A DNA stretch of 64,000 nucleotides from Crossiella sp. CA-258035 (GTDB lineage Bacteria > Actinomycetota > Actinomycetes > Mycobacteriales > Pseudonocardiaceae). The translations under genes and the position numbers were made by a program. Shown here one piece after another: positions 23,987 to 32,686 of the stretch. The notes beneath the pieces are model-generated. The model did no database searches. It saw only the letters and a program-made list of their open reading frames with translations, and was not told where the DNA came from. Each line of letters opens with the position of its first letter. Position 1 is the stretch's first letter. Location of the stretch: the NCBI RefSeq assembly GCF_030064675.1, contig NZ_CP116413.1, positions 2,140,001 through 2,204,000 on the forward strand. The letters are read 5' to 3'.

Positions 23987-25318
23987 ATGCAGCGTCGCAC
24001 CGCCAGAACACGCGCCGCGTTCGCCGCTGGCGCGATGGCCGTCGGGCTGGTGGTCTCCGCCTGCTCGGGCGGCGCGCCGCAGGGCGATCCGAACGCGCCG
24101 ATCGAGGTGTGGACGCGCAGCCAGGACGACACCAAGAAGGTCTACGAGAAGATCTTCAAGGCGTTCACCGACAAGACCGGCATCCCGGTCAACTACAACC
24201 CGCCGCCCTACAACGACTTCGACAAGCGGGTGCAGGAGCGGGCCCAGGCCAAGGACCTGCCGGACCTGGTGATCACCGACACCGGATCCCTTGGCCCGTA
24301 CCGCAAGCAGGGCTTCCTCCTCGAGGTCGACCGCAACGCCTTCGCCGGTCAGGCCGACCTGGTCGAGCGGGCCTGGAACAACGGCAAGACCGCCGACGGC
24401 AAGTACTTCGCGGTGCCGTTCTCCACCCAGGCCCAGGTGCTGCTGGTGCGCAAGGACTGGCGGGAGAAGCTGGGCAAGCCGGTCCCCAAGACCTGGGACG
24501 AGCTGGCCGCGCTGGCCAACGACTTCACCACCAAGGACCCCGACGGCAACGGCGACGCCAAGGACACCTTCGGCATCGTCGCGCCCGGCTCCACCGACCG
24601 CGGCTACCTGGCCTGGTGGGCGGCCAACTACATCTGGCAGGCCGGCGGCGACATCCTCAGCGAGTCCGGTGGCGAGTACAAGGTCGCGGTGAACACCCCG
24701 CAGACCGTGCAGGCGGTGAACTGGCTCAAGGGCCTGTTCTGCGACAGCAAGGTCACCCTGCCCAACGCGCTGACCATGGTCACCAACGACGCGCACAACT
24801 ACTTCGAGCAGGGCAAGGCCGGCATCTACCTGACCGGGCCGTACATGTTCACCCGCTTCGACAAGGCGCCGGGCAAGGACAAGTACGAGGTCATCCCCTC
24901 GCCCGCCGGGCCGAGTGGCTCCACCGTGCTGGGCGAGGGCGAGGTCATCTACCAGATGGCCGGTTCGGTGAAGACCGCCGAGCAGAAGAAGCTGGCCGAG
25001 TTCCTGGTCTCCCAGCAGGCCCAGGAACTGGGCATGAAGGTCGACGCCGGGCAGCGCCAGGTGGTGCGGCTGTCGGTGAACAAGAACGTCGACGTCAAGA
25101 CCGTCTACAACGACCCGCGCTGGGACACCGTGGCCAAGGTCTACGCCGACAGCGCCCGGCCGTTCCCGAACGTGCCGAACTTCCAGCCCTTCCGGCAGCA
25201 GACCGCGGAGACGCTGAACAGCCTGTTCGCCAAGTGCGGCAACGATGTCGCCGGTGAGCTGAACAAGCTCGCGGGCAACCTGGACAAGGAGCTGAAGTCG
25301 CAGAAGGCGGCTCAGTGA
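23987..25318 (+). CDS. ABC sugar transporter, family 1 substrate-binding lipoprotein
   Basis: The ATG at 23987, six bases after GGAG, yields 443 residues with a lipoprotein signal ending VVSACSGG. The mature protein is an extracellular solute-binding protein of the maltose-binding cluster (VWTRSQDDTKKVYEKIFKAFTDKTGIPV near the start, GIYLTGPYMFTRF later). As first gene of the operon with the aldarate dehydratases it most likely binds a uronate, aldarate or uronate-containing oligomer. Two permease genes follow; no ATPase gene is in the operon, so a shared MsiK-type ATPase elsewhere would be needed. Confidence 0.82.
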   Translation: MQRRTARTRAAFAAGAMAVGLVVSACSGGAPQGDPNAPIEVWTRSQDDTKKVYEKIFKAFTDKTGIPVNYNPPPYNDFDKRVQERAQAKDLPDLVITDTGSLGPYRKQGFLLEVDRNAFAGQADLVERAWNNGKTADGKYFAVPFSTQAQVLLVRKDWREKLGKPVPKTWDELAALANDFTTKDPDGNGDAKDTFGIVAPGSTDRGYLAWWAANYIWQAGGDILSESGGEYKVAVNTPQTVQAVNWLKGLFCDSKVTLPNALTMVTNDAHNYFEQGKAGIYLTGPYMFTRFDKAPGKDKYEVIPSPAGPSGSTVLGEGEVIYQMAGSVKTAEQKKLAEFLVSQQAQELGMKVDAGQRQVVRLSVNKNVDVKTVYNDPRWDTVAKVYADSARPFPNVPNFQPFRQQTAETLNSLFAKCGNDVAGELNKLAGNLDKELKSQKAAQ

Positions 25319-26262
25319 CCATCACAGACGTGGGTTCGGCGGCTAGTGGCGGCGGTGCCGTCGAGTCCCACACCGCGAGGCGGCGCCCTCCTCGGCGCCG
25401 CCTCGCGGTCACCATGGTCCCGTGGCTGTTCCTGCTGCCCGCGCTGCTGCTGTTCCTGGTCTTCAAGTACATCCCGATGGCCGAGGGCATCCGGCTCAGC
25501 CTGTTCGAGGTGCGCCCGTTCCTCGGCGACCTGTGGGTGGGCCTGGACAACTACGCCAGGGTGCTCAGCGACGAGCGCTTCCACAACGCGCTGAACAACA
25601 CGCTCATCCTGGCCGTCGGGCAGACCGCGGGCGCGATGCTGATCGGCTTCGGCCTGGCCCTGCTGCTGGAGGGCACCGCGCGCTCGCTGTGGTTCGTGCG
25701 CTCGGCGGTGTTCCTGCCGGTGGTCGCGGCCACCGCGGTGGTCGGCGAGATCTGGCGGCTGCTGTACTACCCGGCCGAAGGCGGCTTCCTCAACTCGCTG
25801 CTGTCTTGGGTGGGCCTGGGCCCGTCGACCTTCCTGGACCACCCGGACACCTCGCTGTGGTCGGTGATGGCGGTGGGCATCTGGAAGGGCGCGCCGTACG
25901 ACATGGTGATCCTGCTGGCCGGGCTGGCCGGGATCGACCGCCAGCTCTACGAGTCCGCCGCGATCGACGGCTGCACCACCTGGCAGCGCATCCGCTACAT
26001 CACGCTGCCCGCGCTGCGCCCGGCGATCACGATCCTGCTCACCCTGGCCTCGATCCGCGGCCTGCGCGTGTTCACCGAGGTCTACGTGCTCACCGGCGGC
26101 GGCCCCGCCGGTTCCACCGACGTCTGGATGACCAGGGTGTTCTCCCTCGGTTTCGAGACCAGCGAGCTGGGCGTGGCCTCGGCCGGTTCGGTGGTGCTGT
26201 TCCTGGTGACCCTGCTGCTCACCCTGTTCGTGCAGCTGCTGCGCCGGCGTCGGGAGGCGTGA
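25315..26262 (+). CDS. ABC sugar transporter permease (MalF-like)
   Basis: The GTG start overlaps the binding-protein stop as GTGA. The 315-residue protein has a basic N-terminal tail, six membrane spans and the EAA motif YESAAIDGCTTWQRIRYITLPAL typical of CUT1 permeases. An internal ATG at 25414, just past a strong stem-loop in the message, is an alternative start. It pairs with the next gene to form the membrane channel. Confidence 0.82.
   Translation: MTITDVGSAASGGGAVESHTARRRPPRRRLAVTMVPWLFLLPALLLFLVFKYIPMAEGIRLSLFEVRPFLGDLWVGLDNYARVLSDERFHNALNNTLILAVGQTAGAMLIGFGLALLLEGTARSLWFVRSAVFLPVVAATAVVGEIWRLLYYPAEGGFLNSLLSWVGLGPSTFLDHPDTSLWSVMAVGIWKGAPYDMVILLAGLAGIDRQLYESAAIDGCTTWQRIRYITLPALRPAITILLTLASIRGLRVFTEVYVLTGGGPAGSTDVWMTRVFSLGFETSELGVASAGSVVLFLVTLLLTLFVQLLRRRREA
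25372..25409 (+). other. Perfect 16-bp stem-loop over the start of the permease gene
   Basis: ACCGCGAGGCGGCGCC (25372-25387) and its exact complement (25394-25409) enclose a six-base loop, about 55 bases after the binding-protein stop and just before an in-frame ATG at 25414. Stem-loops at this place in transport operons commonly stabilise the binding-protein mRNA and lower permease output. If the GTG at 25315 is used, the element also encodes an arginine-rich cytoplasmic tail. Confidence 0.6.
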
Positions 26263-27206
26263 TGACCACCACCGAGCTCCGTCCGGCCACACCGTCCACT
26301 TCGGACAGTCCAGCCTCGGCACGCAAGCCGATCGGGGTGGCCCAGCGCTGCGAGACCGCGCTCGGCTGGGCAGGCCTGCGCGCCTCGTCCGGTGGCGGGA
26401 TCGGCCGGATCCTGTTGTGCGTGGCGGTGTTCCTGGTCTTCTGCGGGCCGCTGATCACGGTGATCTCCGGCGCGTTCGACTTCAGTCCGGACCCGACCAA
26501 GCTGTCCCTGCTGCCCAACCGCCCGTCGCTGGTCAACTTCGACGTGGCCACCGAGAAGGGCATCTGGGGCTACCTGCTCAACTCGCTGATCATCGCCGGT
26601 GGCGGCCTGCTGCTCCAGGTGAGCGTGAGCGTGTTCGCCGCTTATGCGTTGGCGCGCAAGAAGTTCCGCGGCCAGGTGATCGTGATGCTGGCCATCCTGA
26701 CCACCATGATGCTGCCGGAGGAGGTCATCGCGATCCCGCTGTCGATGGTGATCGGCGACCTCCCGCTGCTCAACCTCAGCCTCAAGGGCACCCTGCTCGG
26801 CGTGATCCTGCCGTTGGGCGCCTGGGGTTTCTCCATCTTCGTGATGACCGAGTTCATGCGGGAGATCCCGCTGGAGCTGGAGGAGGCCGCCCGCGTCGAC
26901 GGCGCAGGCGAGCTCCGGATCTTCGCCCAGATCGTGGTGCCGCTGTGCCGCCCCGCCCTCGGCGTGGTCGCGGTGTTCGGCTTCACCATGATCTGGGACC
27001 AGTACCTGCTGCCGTTGATCGTGGCCACCGATCCCGGCGACTACACGCTCACCGTCGCACTGGCCACCCTGCGCTCCGACGACATGGTCGGGCCTGGCGT
27101 GGTGCTGGCCGGTGCGCTGCTCGCCCTGGTACCGAGCCTGATCGTGTACCTGTCATTGCAGAAATCGTTCCTGCGCGGCATCACCAGTGGTGCTGTGAAG
27201 GGATAG
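26262..27206 (+). CDS. ABC sugar transporter permease (MalG-like)
   Basis: The ATG at 26262 shares one base with the previous stop (TGATG). The 314-residue permease has six spans and the EAA loop LELEEAARVDGAGELRIFAQIVVPLCRPAL. It is the second CUT1 permease of the uronate-locus importer. The long N-terminal tail of about 45 residues before the first span is somewhat unusual. Confidence 0.83.
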   Translation: MTTTELRPATPSTSDSPASARKPIGVAQRCETALGWAGLRASSGGGIGRILLCVAVFLVFCGPLITVISGAFDFSPDPTKLSLLPNRPSLVNFDVATEKGIWGYLLNSLIIAGGGLLLQVSVSVFAAYALARKKFRGQVIVMLAILTTMMLPEEVIAIPLSMVIGDLPLLNLSLKGTLLGVILPLGAWGFSIFVMTEFMREIPLELEEAARVDGAGELRIFAQIVVPLCRPALGVVAVFGFTMIWDQYLLPLIVATDPGDYTLTVALATLRSDDMVGPGVVLAGALLALVPSLIVYLSLQKSFLRGITSGAVKG

Positions 27207-27259
27207 GGGACCCTGTATGGGTTTCCGCCATCGCCGGTCTCGACGTCGTGAGGTCTGAC

Positions 27260-28159
27260 ATGCAGCTGGATGGAGTTCTGTTCTTCCCGGTGACCCCGTT
27301 CACCGGGACCGGCGAGGTGGCCGAGGACGTGCTCGCCGAGCACGTCAAGCGTGGGGTGGACGCCGGGCCCGGTGGCGTCTTCGTGGCCTGTGGCACGGGC
27401 GAGTTCCACGCGCTGGAACCGGGTGAGTACGAGCGCGTGGTCCAGGTGGCGGTGGAGGCCACCGCGGGCCGGGTGCCGGTGCTGGCCGGTGCGGGCGGTT
27501 CGCTGCCGCTGGCCAAGCAGTTCGCCGCCGCGGCCAAGCGGGCCGGCGCGGACGGCCTGCTGCTGCTCCCGCCGTACCTGGTGGGCTCGCGGCCGGAGGG
27601 CCTGGCCGAGTGGGTTCGCCAGATCGCCGCGAGCACCGACCTGCCGGTGATCGTCTACCAGCGCAACAACGCGGTCTTCTCCCCGGAGACCGCGGTCGAG
27701 GTGGCCAAGCTGCCCAACGTGGTCGGCTTCAAGGACGGCCTCGGCGACCTGGACCTGATGCAGCGCATCGTGCTCGCGGTCCGGGCCGAGGTGGACACCC
27801 CGTTCCAGTTCTTCAACGGCCTGCCCACCGCCGAGATGACCGTGCCCGCCTACCGCGGCATCGGCGTGGCGCTGTACTCCTCCGCGGTGTTCTGCTTCGC
27901 CCCGGAGATCTCGCTGGCCTTCTACCGCGCGGTCGAGGCCGGGGACACCGAGAAGGTCGGCGCGCTGCTGCACGGCTTCTACGGCCCGCTGGTCGCGCTG
28001 CGGGACAAGTCCCCTGGCTACGCGGTGTCGCTGGTGAAGGCCGCGGTCAGGCAGCGCGGCCTGGACTGCGGCGGCGTGCGCGCCCCGCTGACCGACCCGG
28101 CCCCGGAACACCTGGCCGAGCTGGAGAAGATCGTGGCCGCCGGACTGGAGCTGGTGTGA
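27260..28159 (+). CDS. kdgD: 5-dehydro-4-deoxyglucarate dehydratase (KdgD)
   Basis: The 299-residue protein is a DapA-superfamily TIM barrel. FFPVTPF, GTGEFHALEPGEY, the tyrosine of IVYQRNNAV (Tyr133) and the Schiff-base lysine in VGFKDGLGD (Lys158) match 5-keto-4-deoxyglucarate dehydratase. That enzyme decarboxylates and dehydrates its substrate to 2-oxoglutarate semialdehyde. It takes the product of the glucarate dehydratase encoded next and feeds the dehydrogenase at 20604. GAGG precedes the ATG at 27260; its stop overlaps the next GTG by four bases. Confidence 0.88.
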   Translation: MQLDGVLFFPVTPFTGTGEVAEDVLAEHVKRGVDAGPGGVFVACGTGEFHALEPGEYERVVQVAVEATAGRVPVLAGAGGSLPLAKQFAAAAKRAGADGLLLLPPYLVGSRPEGLAEWVRQIAASTDLPVIVYQRNNAVFSPETAVEVAKLPNVVGFKDGLGDLDLMQRIVLAVRAEVDTPFQFFNGLPTAEMTVPAYRGIGVALYSSAVFCFAPEISLAFYRAVEAGDTEKVGALLHGFYGPLVALRDKSPGYAVSLVKAAVRQRGLDCGGVRAPLTDPAPEHLAELEKIVAAGLELV

Positions 28160-29427
28160 GCACCGGCACCCGGATCCAGCGGATCACCATCACCCCGATC
28201 GCCTTCCACGATCCGCCGCTGCTGAACTCGGCCGGGGTGCACGAGCCGTGGGCGCTGCGCTCGATCATCGAGGTGGTCACCGAGGACGGCGTGCTGGGCC
28301 TGGGCGAGAGCTACGGCGACGCCGGGCACCTGGCCAGGATGGAGAAGGTGATGCCGCGCCTGATCGGCGTGGACGTGTACGCGCTCAACCGGATCCACGC
28401 GCTGGTGGCCGAGGGGCTCGGCGGCGCGACCGGCTCGGACCACCACGGCCTCACCGGTGACTTCACCTCCGGCGGCACCGTGGACCGGGTGTTCTCGCCG
28501 TTCGAGGTGGCCTGCCTGGACATCCAGGGCCACATCCTGGGCCGCCCGGTGCACGACCTGCTGGGCGGCAAGGTCCGCGACGCGGTGCCCTACAGCGCCT
28601 ACCTGTTCTACAAGTGGGCGGGGCACCCCGGCGCCGAGGACGACGAGTGGGGCGCGGGCCTGGACCCGGCCGGGATGGTCGAGCAGACCCGGAAGATGGT
28701 CTCCGAGTACGGCTTCGGCTCGATCAAGCTCAAGGGCGGGGTGTTCCCGCCCGAGCAGGAGATCGCCGCCATCCACGCGCTGCGCGAGGCATTCCCCCAC
28801 CACCCCTTGCGGATCGACCCGAACTGCGCCTGGTCGGTGCCGACCTCGTTGCGGGTGGCCAAGGAGCTCGACGGCGTCCTGGAGTACCTGGAGGACCCGA
28901 CCCCCGGCATCGACGGCATGGCCGAGGTGGCCAAGCAGGCCACGATGCCGTTGGCCACCAACATGTGCGTGGTCTCCTTCGACCAGCTGCCCGAGGCGGT
29001 GGCCAAGGACGCGGTGCAGGTCATCCTCTCCGACCACCACTACTGGGGCGGCCTGACCCGCTCCCGGCACCTCGGCGCGATCTGCGAGACCTTCGGCATC
29101 GGGCTGTCCATGCACTCCAACTCGCACCTGGGCATCAGCCTGACCGCGATGACCCACCTGGCCGCGGCTACGCCGAACCTGTCCTACGCCTGCGACACGC
29201 ACTACCCGTGGAACGCCCAGGACGACGTGGTCGAGTCCGGCGTGGTGTCCTTTGTGGACGGATCGATGCCGGTGCCGGTCACGCCGGGCCTCGGCGTCAC
29301 CCTGGACCGCGACCAGCTGGCGCGGCTGCACGAGAACTACCTCAGCTGTGGCCTGAAGGTGCGGGACGACACCGGCTACATGAAGAAGTTCCAGCCCGAC
29401 TACGAGAGGAAGCGGCCCCGGTGGTGA
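28156..29427 (+). CDS. gudD: Glucarate dehydratase (enolase superfamily)
   Basis: The 423-residue protein has the glucarate dehydratase signature of the enolase superfamily: base motif KLK at Lys191/Lys193 (GSIKLKGG), metal ligands Asp221 in RIDPN and Glu246 in EYLEDP, and the histidine of SMHSNSHLGIS (His324) with Asp293 in LSDHHYWGG. It dehydrates D-glucarate, and often the idarate epimer, to 5-keto-4-deoxyglucarate. The protein is slightly shorter than the E. coli enzyme but complete. Overlapping GTGA starts couple it to genes on both sides. Confidence 0.88.
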   Translation: MSTGTRIQRITITPIAFHDPPLLNSAGVHEPWALRSIIEVVTEDGVLGLGESYGDAGHLARMEKVMPRLIGVDVYALNRIHALVAEGLGGATGSDHHGLTGDFTSGGTVDRVFSPFEVACLDIQGHILGRPVHDLLGGKVRDAVPYSAYLFYKWAGHPGAEDDEWGAGLDPAGMVEQTRKMVSEYGFGSIKLKGGVFPPEQEIAAIHALREAFPHHPLRIDPNCAWSVPTSLRVAKELDGVLEYLEDPTPGIDGMAEVAKQATMPLATNMCVVSFDQLPEAVAKDAVQVILSDHHYWGGLTRSRHLGAICETFGIGLSMHSNSHLGISLTAMTHLAAATPNLSYACDTHYPWNAQDDVVESGVVSFVDGSMPVPVTPGLGVTLDRDQLARLHENYLSCGLKVRDDTGYMKKFQPDYERKRPRW

Positions 29428-30581
29428 AGTCGGTCGCCCACGTCTACCCGTGGGACATCATCGGCGATCCCGGTGCGGTGCAACGGATCCTCGACCTCGG
29501 CGTGGACGCGGTCGCACTGGCCGCCTCGTACCACACCGTGCGGGCGGCCACCCCGTTGCACCCGGAGCACCGCCTCGTCGACGCCCGGCACGCCGCGCTG
29601 TACGTGCCGGTCCGCGAGCAGGCATGGGGCGGGCGCAGGCTCACCCCGGCCGAACCGTCCTGGGTGGACGGTCCGGACTCCTACGGCCAGGCCCGGGACG
29701 CGCTCAAGGCCGCCGGCCTGCCGGTGTACGCCTGGACCGTGCTCACGCACAGCAGCCGCCTCGGCGACCTCGCGCCAGAGGTGGTGGTGCGCAACGCCTT
29801 CGGCGACCGCTACCCGTACGCGCTGTGCACCGCGCAGCCGGAGGTGGTGGAGTACGCGCTGACCCTGGTGCGCGAGATCGTCGAGCAGGGGCAGCCGGAC
29901 GGCGTGGTGCTGGAGGCCTGCGGGCCGCTCGGCTTCTTCCACGGCGGGCACCACGAGAAGACCGAGGGCGGCGACTGGGGCAAGGTCCGCCAGGCCCTGT
30001 TGTCGATCTGCTTCTGCACGGCCTGCGCCGCCCGTTGCACCGAGGCCGGTATCGAGGTGGACACGCTGCGTGCCCAGGTGCGCAACGCGGTGGACGCCGG
30101 TGAGCCGGACAGCGTGGAGTCCGCGCTGGGCGCCGAACTGGCCAGCGCGCTGGCCGCCGTACGGACCAGTGTGGTCGCGCAGTTGCGCGCGCTGCTGGTC
30201 GGCGAGGTCCGCGAGTTGGCACCGCAAGCCAGGGTCATCGTGCACGCCAGCGCCGACCCGTGGGCCACCGGCCCGTTCGCCACCGCCGCGCCCGAGCTGG
30301 GCGTGGAAGTGGACGCGGTCGTGGCGATGTGCTGGCCCGGCCCGGAAGCGAGCATCCCCGGTATCGAGGCGCTGCGGAAGCTGGCCCCAGGAACCAGGAT
30401 CGCCGGGTACGTGCTGGCCTTGCCGCCCAAGCCGATCGAGGCCGCCGCCATGCGCGCGGAGCTGGCCGCGCTGGCCGCGGCCGGGGTGCAGGAGTTCCAC
30501 CTCTACCACGCCGGACTCGCCTCCGGGGCCAGGTTGGCCGTGGTCCGGGAAGCTTTGGACTCGCTCGGGCAGCGCCCCTGA
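29424..30581 (+). CDS. Unknown TIM-barrel-like protein of the uronate operon (glycoside-hydrolase-like)
   Basis: Starting at the GTG at 29424, which overlaps the gudD stop as GTGA, the protein is 385 residues with no signal peptide. It opens with VAHVYPWDIIGDPGAVQRILDLGVDAVALAASYHTVRA and has repeated strand-helix blocks ending in LPVYAWTVLTH, GVVLEACGPLGFFHGGHHE and VQEFHLYHAGLAS. The acidic residues near strand ends suggest a glycoside-hydrolase-like barrel. A cysteine pair in CFCTACAARC could bind metal. Being last in the operon, it could open a lactone, release a uronate from a conjugate, or process another sugar acid. I cannot name the family. Confidence 0.6.
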   Translation: MKSVAHVYPWDIIGDPGAVQRILDLGVDAVALAASYHTVRAATPLHPEHRLVDARHAALYVPVREQAWGGRRLTPAEPSWVDGPDSYGQARDALKAAGLPVYAWTVLTHSSRLGDLAPEVVVRNAFGDRYPYALCTAQPEVVEYALTLVREIVEQGQPDGVVLEACGPLGFFHGGHHEKTEGGDWGKVRQALLSICFCTACAARCTEAGIEVDTLRAQVRNAVDAGEPDSVESALGAELASALAAVRTSVVAQLRALLVGEVRELAPQARVIVHASADPWATGPFATAAPELGVEVDAVVAMCWPGPEASIPGIEALRKLAPGTRIAGYVLALPPKPIEAAAMRAELAALAAAGVQEFHLYHAGLASGARLAVVREALDSLGQRP

Positions 30582-30597
30582 CGCCTGCCCTGGCGAT

Positions 30598-30653
30598 GCC
30601 GTGGGATCGACCGCTCCTGCCGGGCGGTCGATCCCACGGCTGTTTTTCTGTTT
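30598..30653 (+). terminator. Rho-independent terminator of the uronate operon
   Basis: GCCGTGGGATCGACCGC (30598-30614) pairs perfectly with 30624-30640 to give a 17-bp stem and nine-base loop, followed at once by TGTTTTTCTGTTT. It is a textbook intrinsic terminator, starting 16 bases after the last gene of the operon. Confidence 0.92.
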
Positions 30654-30699
30654 AACCCGCGCGTGCAACCCGCCGTGGCTACCGTTCCGTCCTGTGCAC

Positions 30700-31173
30700 A
30701 TGAGACGTCTAGCAACCGTGGTCGGCGCCGGGGCGGCGCTGGTGCTCGCACTGAGTGCCTGTGCGGAGCCCACGGCGGGATTCGGCGGACAGCCGACCCC
30801 GCCGCCCTCCTCCTCCGCCCAGCAGCCGACGTCAGAGGTCGGACCCGAACCCGAACCGCCGCAGGGCGGAAAACCGTTGGCGAAGAACAAGGCTGATCTG
30901 TCAGCCCTGCCCGCGGACTTCCCCAAGCGGGTGTGGACCGAGGGTGACGGCAGCGTGGTCGGCACGTTCGGCAAGGAAGGCGGCTGCAGCAAGGTGCGCG
31001 CCGACCTGACCGAGCAGACCGACACCGCGGTGAAGATCACCCTGGTGGAGACCACTCCAGCCAACAGCGAGGCCTGCACGATGGACCTGCGCTTCCCGCC
31101 GGTCACGGTGAAGCTCGCCAAGCCGTTGGGCGAGCGCACGGTCAGCGTCACGGCCAAGCAGGAGACCAAGTAA
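30700..31173 (+). CDS. Secreted lipoprotein of unknown function
   Basis: The 157-residue protein has a lipoprotein signal (VVGAGAALVLALSACAEP, lipobox LSAC), then a low-complexity Pro/Ser/Gln linker of about 40 residues, then a compact domain with two cysteines (KEGGCSKV and NSEACTMD) that could form a disulfide. It resembles small actinobacterial cell-surface lipoproteins without an assigned role. A GTG six bases upstream is an alternative start. It stands alone after the operon terminator, and the 22-bp repeat array lies downstream of it. Confidence 0.75.
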   Translation: MRRLATVVGAGAALVLALSACAEPTAGFGGQPTPPPSSSAQQPTSEVGPEPEPPQGGKPLAKNKADLSALPADFPKRVWTEGDGSVVGTFGKEGGCSKVRADLTEQTDTAVKITLVETTPANSEACTMDLRFPPVTVKLAKPLGERTVSVTAKQETK

Positions 31174-31228
31174 CCCGACCACCCACATGCACGGCGCCCC
31201 GGCAGGCGCGGACCCCAGCCGGGGCGCC

Positions 31229-31395
31229 GTGTTGGCCGTTGTCGTACCTCGTGTTGGCCGAAGTCGTACGCAGTGTTGGCCGTTCCGGACCTCGTGTTGG
31301 CCCCGCGGTGCCGACTTCAGCCAACATCCCGTACGAGTTCGGCCAACACGGGGTACGACTTCAGCCGAGACCCTGTACGAGTTCGGCCAACACGG
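31229..31395. repeat. Inverted array of 21-22 bp GTGTTGGCCG repeats (locus A)
   Basis: Units begin GTGTTGGCCG and continue with TTGTCGTAC, AAGTCGTAC or TTCCGGACC. Direct units start at 31229, 31251, 31273 and 31294. From about 31310 the units run in the opposite orientation (GTACGAGTTCGGCCAACAC and variants), giving four reverse units up to 31395. The array fills the gap between the convergent lipoprotein and membrane-protein genes. Related arrays lie at 38034 and 59920, and one 21-base unit is identical at 31273 and 59942. Transcribed, the opposing units could fold into a long hairpin acting as a two-way terminator. Confidence 0.8.
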
Positions 31396-31399
31396 CGGG

Positions 31400-32638
31400 T
31401 CAGCTCTGCGCCCAGAACGCCACCGAGGCGCTGGCGCTGATCGCCACCGCCCAGCAGGCGAGCAGGGACACCCGGTCCGCCACCTGCCAGAAGCGGTGCG
31501 CGGGACCCCAGGACAGTCGTTCCACCGGTGACTCCGTTGGCACGCCGAGGCTTTCCAGCAGTGGGCGGAGTGGCCGGTCGGACAGGTCGGTCCCGGTCGC
31601 GGCGAACAGCAGCGCGGTGCGCGCGGTGCCGGAGAGCTCCGGCCACGCGCCAGCTGTCAGCCGGGGCGCCTGTTCCGCCGCCGGACCCAGCGTGTCCAGC
31701 CGCCGCAGCCACCGGTCGGTCCACTGTGGAGTGACCGGGACCGCCACGCCGTGTTCCCGTTCCCAGGCCAGGTCCCGCTCACTCTGGGCCAGGACCTCCG
31801 CGCGCAGCACCGCGATCCGCTCGGCCACCGGCAGCGCCCGCACCTCCGCGGGCGGCAACGTGTCCATAATGGACGCCCAGCCCCGCGGCAAACCCAGCGC
31901 CAGCACCAGATCCGCCTCGGTCGGCTGCGCGTACCGGTCGAAGGCGGCCTCCAGCCGGTGCGCGGGCGCGACCCCGGCCCTGGCCAGCGCGCGGACATCG
32001 TCGAAGGTGACCCTGGTGACCGTGGGCGCGTGCCGCTGCGCGGGCAGCTCCTCGCGCGGCACGCCCAGCCACTCGAACGGCAGTGTCCCGGTCCGGTCCT
32101 CGGCGCTGGGCGGCAGGTGGTACCCCGGCACGCCCACCGCGCCCCGCCGGTCGCGCAGCACGTAGCCGGGCAGCGGGCCGGGTTCGTCGTCGTCCTCGTC
32201 CCAGGCGGTGATGTTCGCCGGGTCGGCCAGCCCGGCCGCGTCCAGGACCCGCTCGGCCGCGCCCTCCACCGCCACCGCCCAGGACCGCTGCCAGATCTGG
32301 GTTTCCGCGCTGTGCAACCAGGTCACCGTGGCCGGCGCCGGACCGGTGACGTCCTCGTCGCCGGCGCGGACCAGCCCGATCCGCTCGGGCTGGCGGACCA
32401 GCCAGCTGGTCGGGTAGGCGGGCCGCCGCCCGTAGGCGAAGGCCACCGTGGCGAGCACGGCCAGGCCGGCCACCACCAGCAGCCAGGCCCAGCGCGGCAG
32501 CACCAGCGGCTGCGCCATCAGCACCAGGGTGGCCACGCCCAGTCCGAGGTACCGGCCGACCGGCCGGCCCTCGGGTTCGCCATGGCTGAACGGCACCGCG
32601 CCCGTGGGCAGCCAGCGGTAGCTCGGGAACTTGCGCAC
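31400..32638 (-). CDS. Membrane-anchored protein of unknown function
   Basis: The 412-residue protein has two hydrophobic segments near residues 30-70 (GRYLGLGVATLVLMAQPLVL and AWLLVVAGLAVLATVAFAYG) and one near the C-terminus (VSLLACWAVAISASASVAFW). Between them is a large soluble region with helical repeats rich in Ala, Leu and Arg. No catalytic motif is visible. The GTG at 32638 is the first reasonable start. It could be an actinobacterial envelope or scaffold protein; I do not recognise a family. Confidence 0.65.
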   Translation of the reverse strand: MRKFPSYRWLPTGAVPFSHGEPEGRPVGRYLGLGVATLVLMAQPLVLPRWAWLLVVAGLAVLATVAFAYGRRPAYPTSWLVRQPERIGLVRAGDEDVTGPAPATVTWLHSAETQIWQRSWAVAVEGAAERVLDAAGLADPANITAWDEDDDEPGPLPGYVLRDRRGAVGVPGYHLPPSAEDRTGTLPFEWLGVPREELPAQRHAPTVTRVTFDDVRALARAGVAPAHRLEAAFDRYAQPTEADLVLALGLPRGWASIMDTLPPAEVRALPVAERIAVLRAEVLAQSERDLAWEREHGVAVPVTPQWTDRWLRRLDTLGPAAEQAPRLTAGAWPELSGTARTALLFAATGTDLSDRPLRPLLESLGVPTESPVERLSWGPAHRFWQVADRVSLLACWAVAISASASVAFWAQS

Positions 32639-32686
32639 CGCGACAGTATGCGGTCAGCACCCCCGCGCGGGCAGCCGGATATCGGC

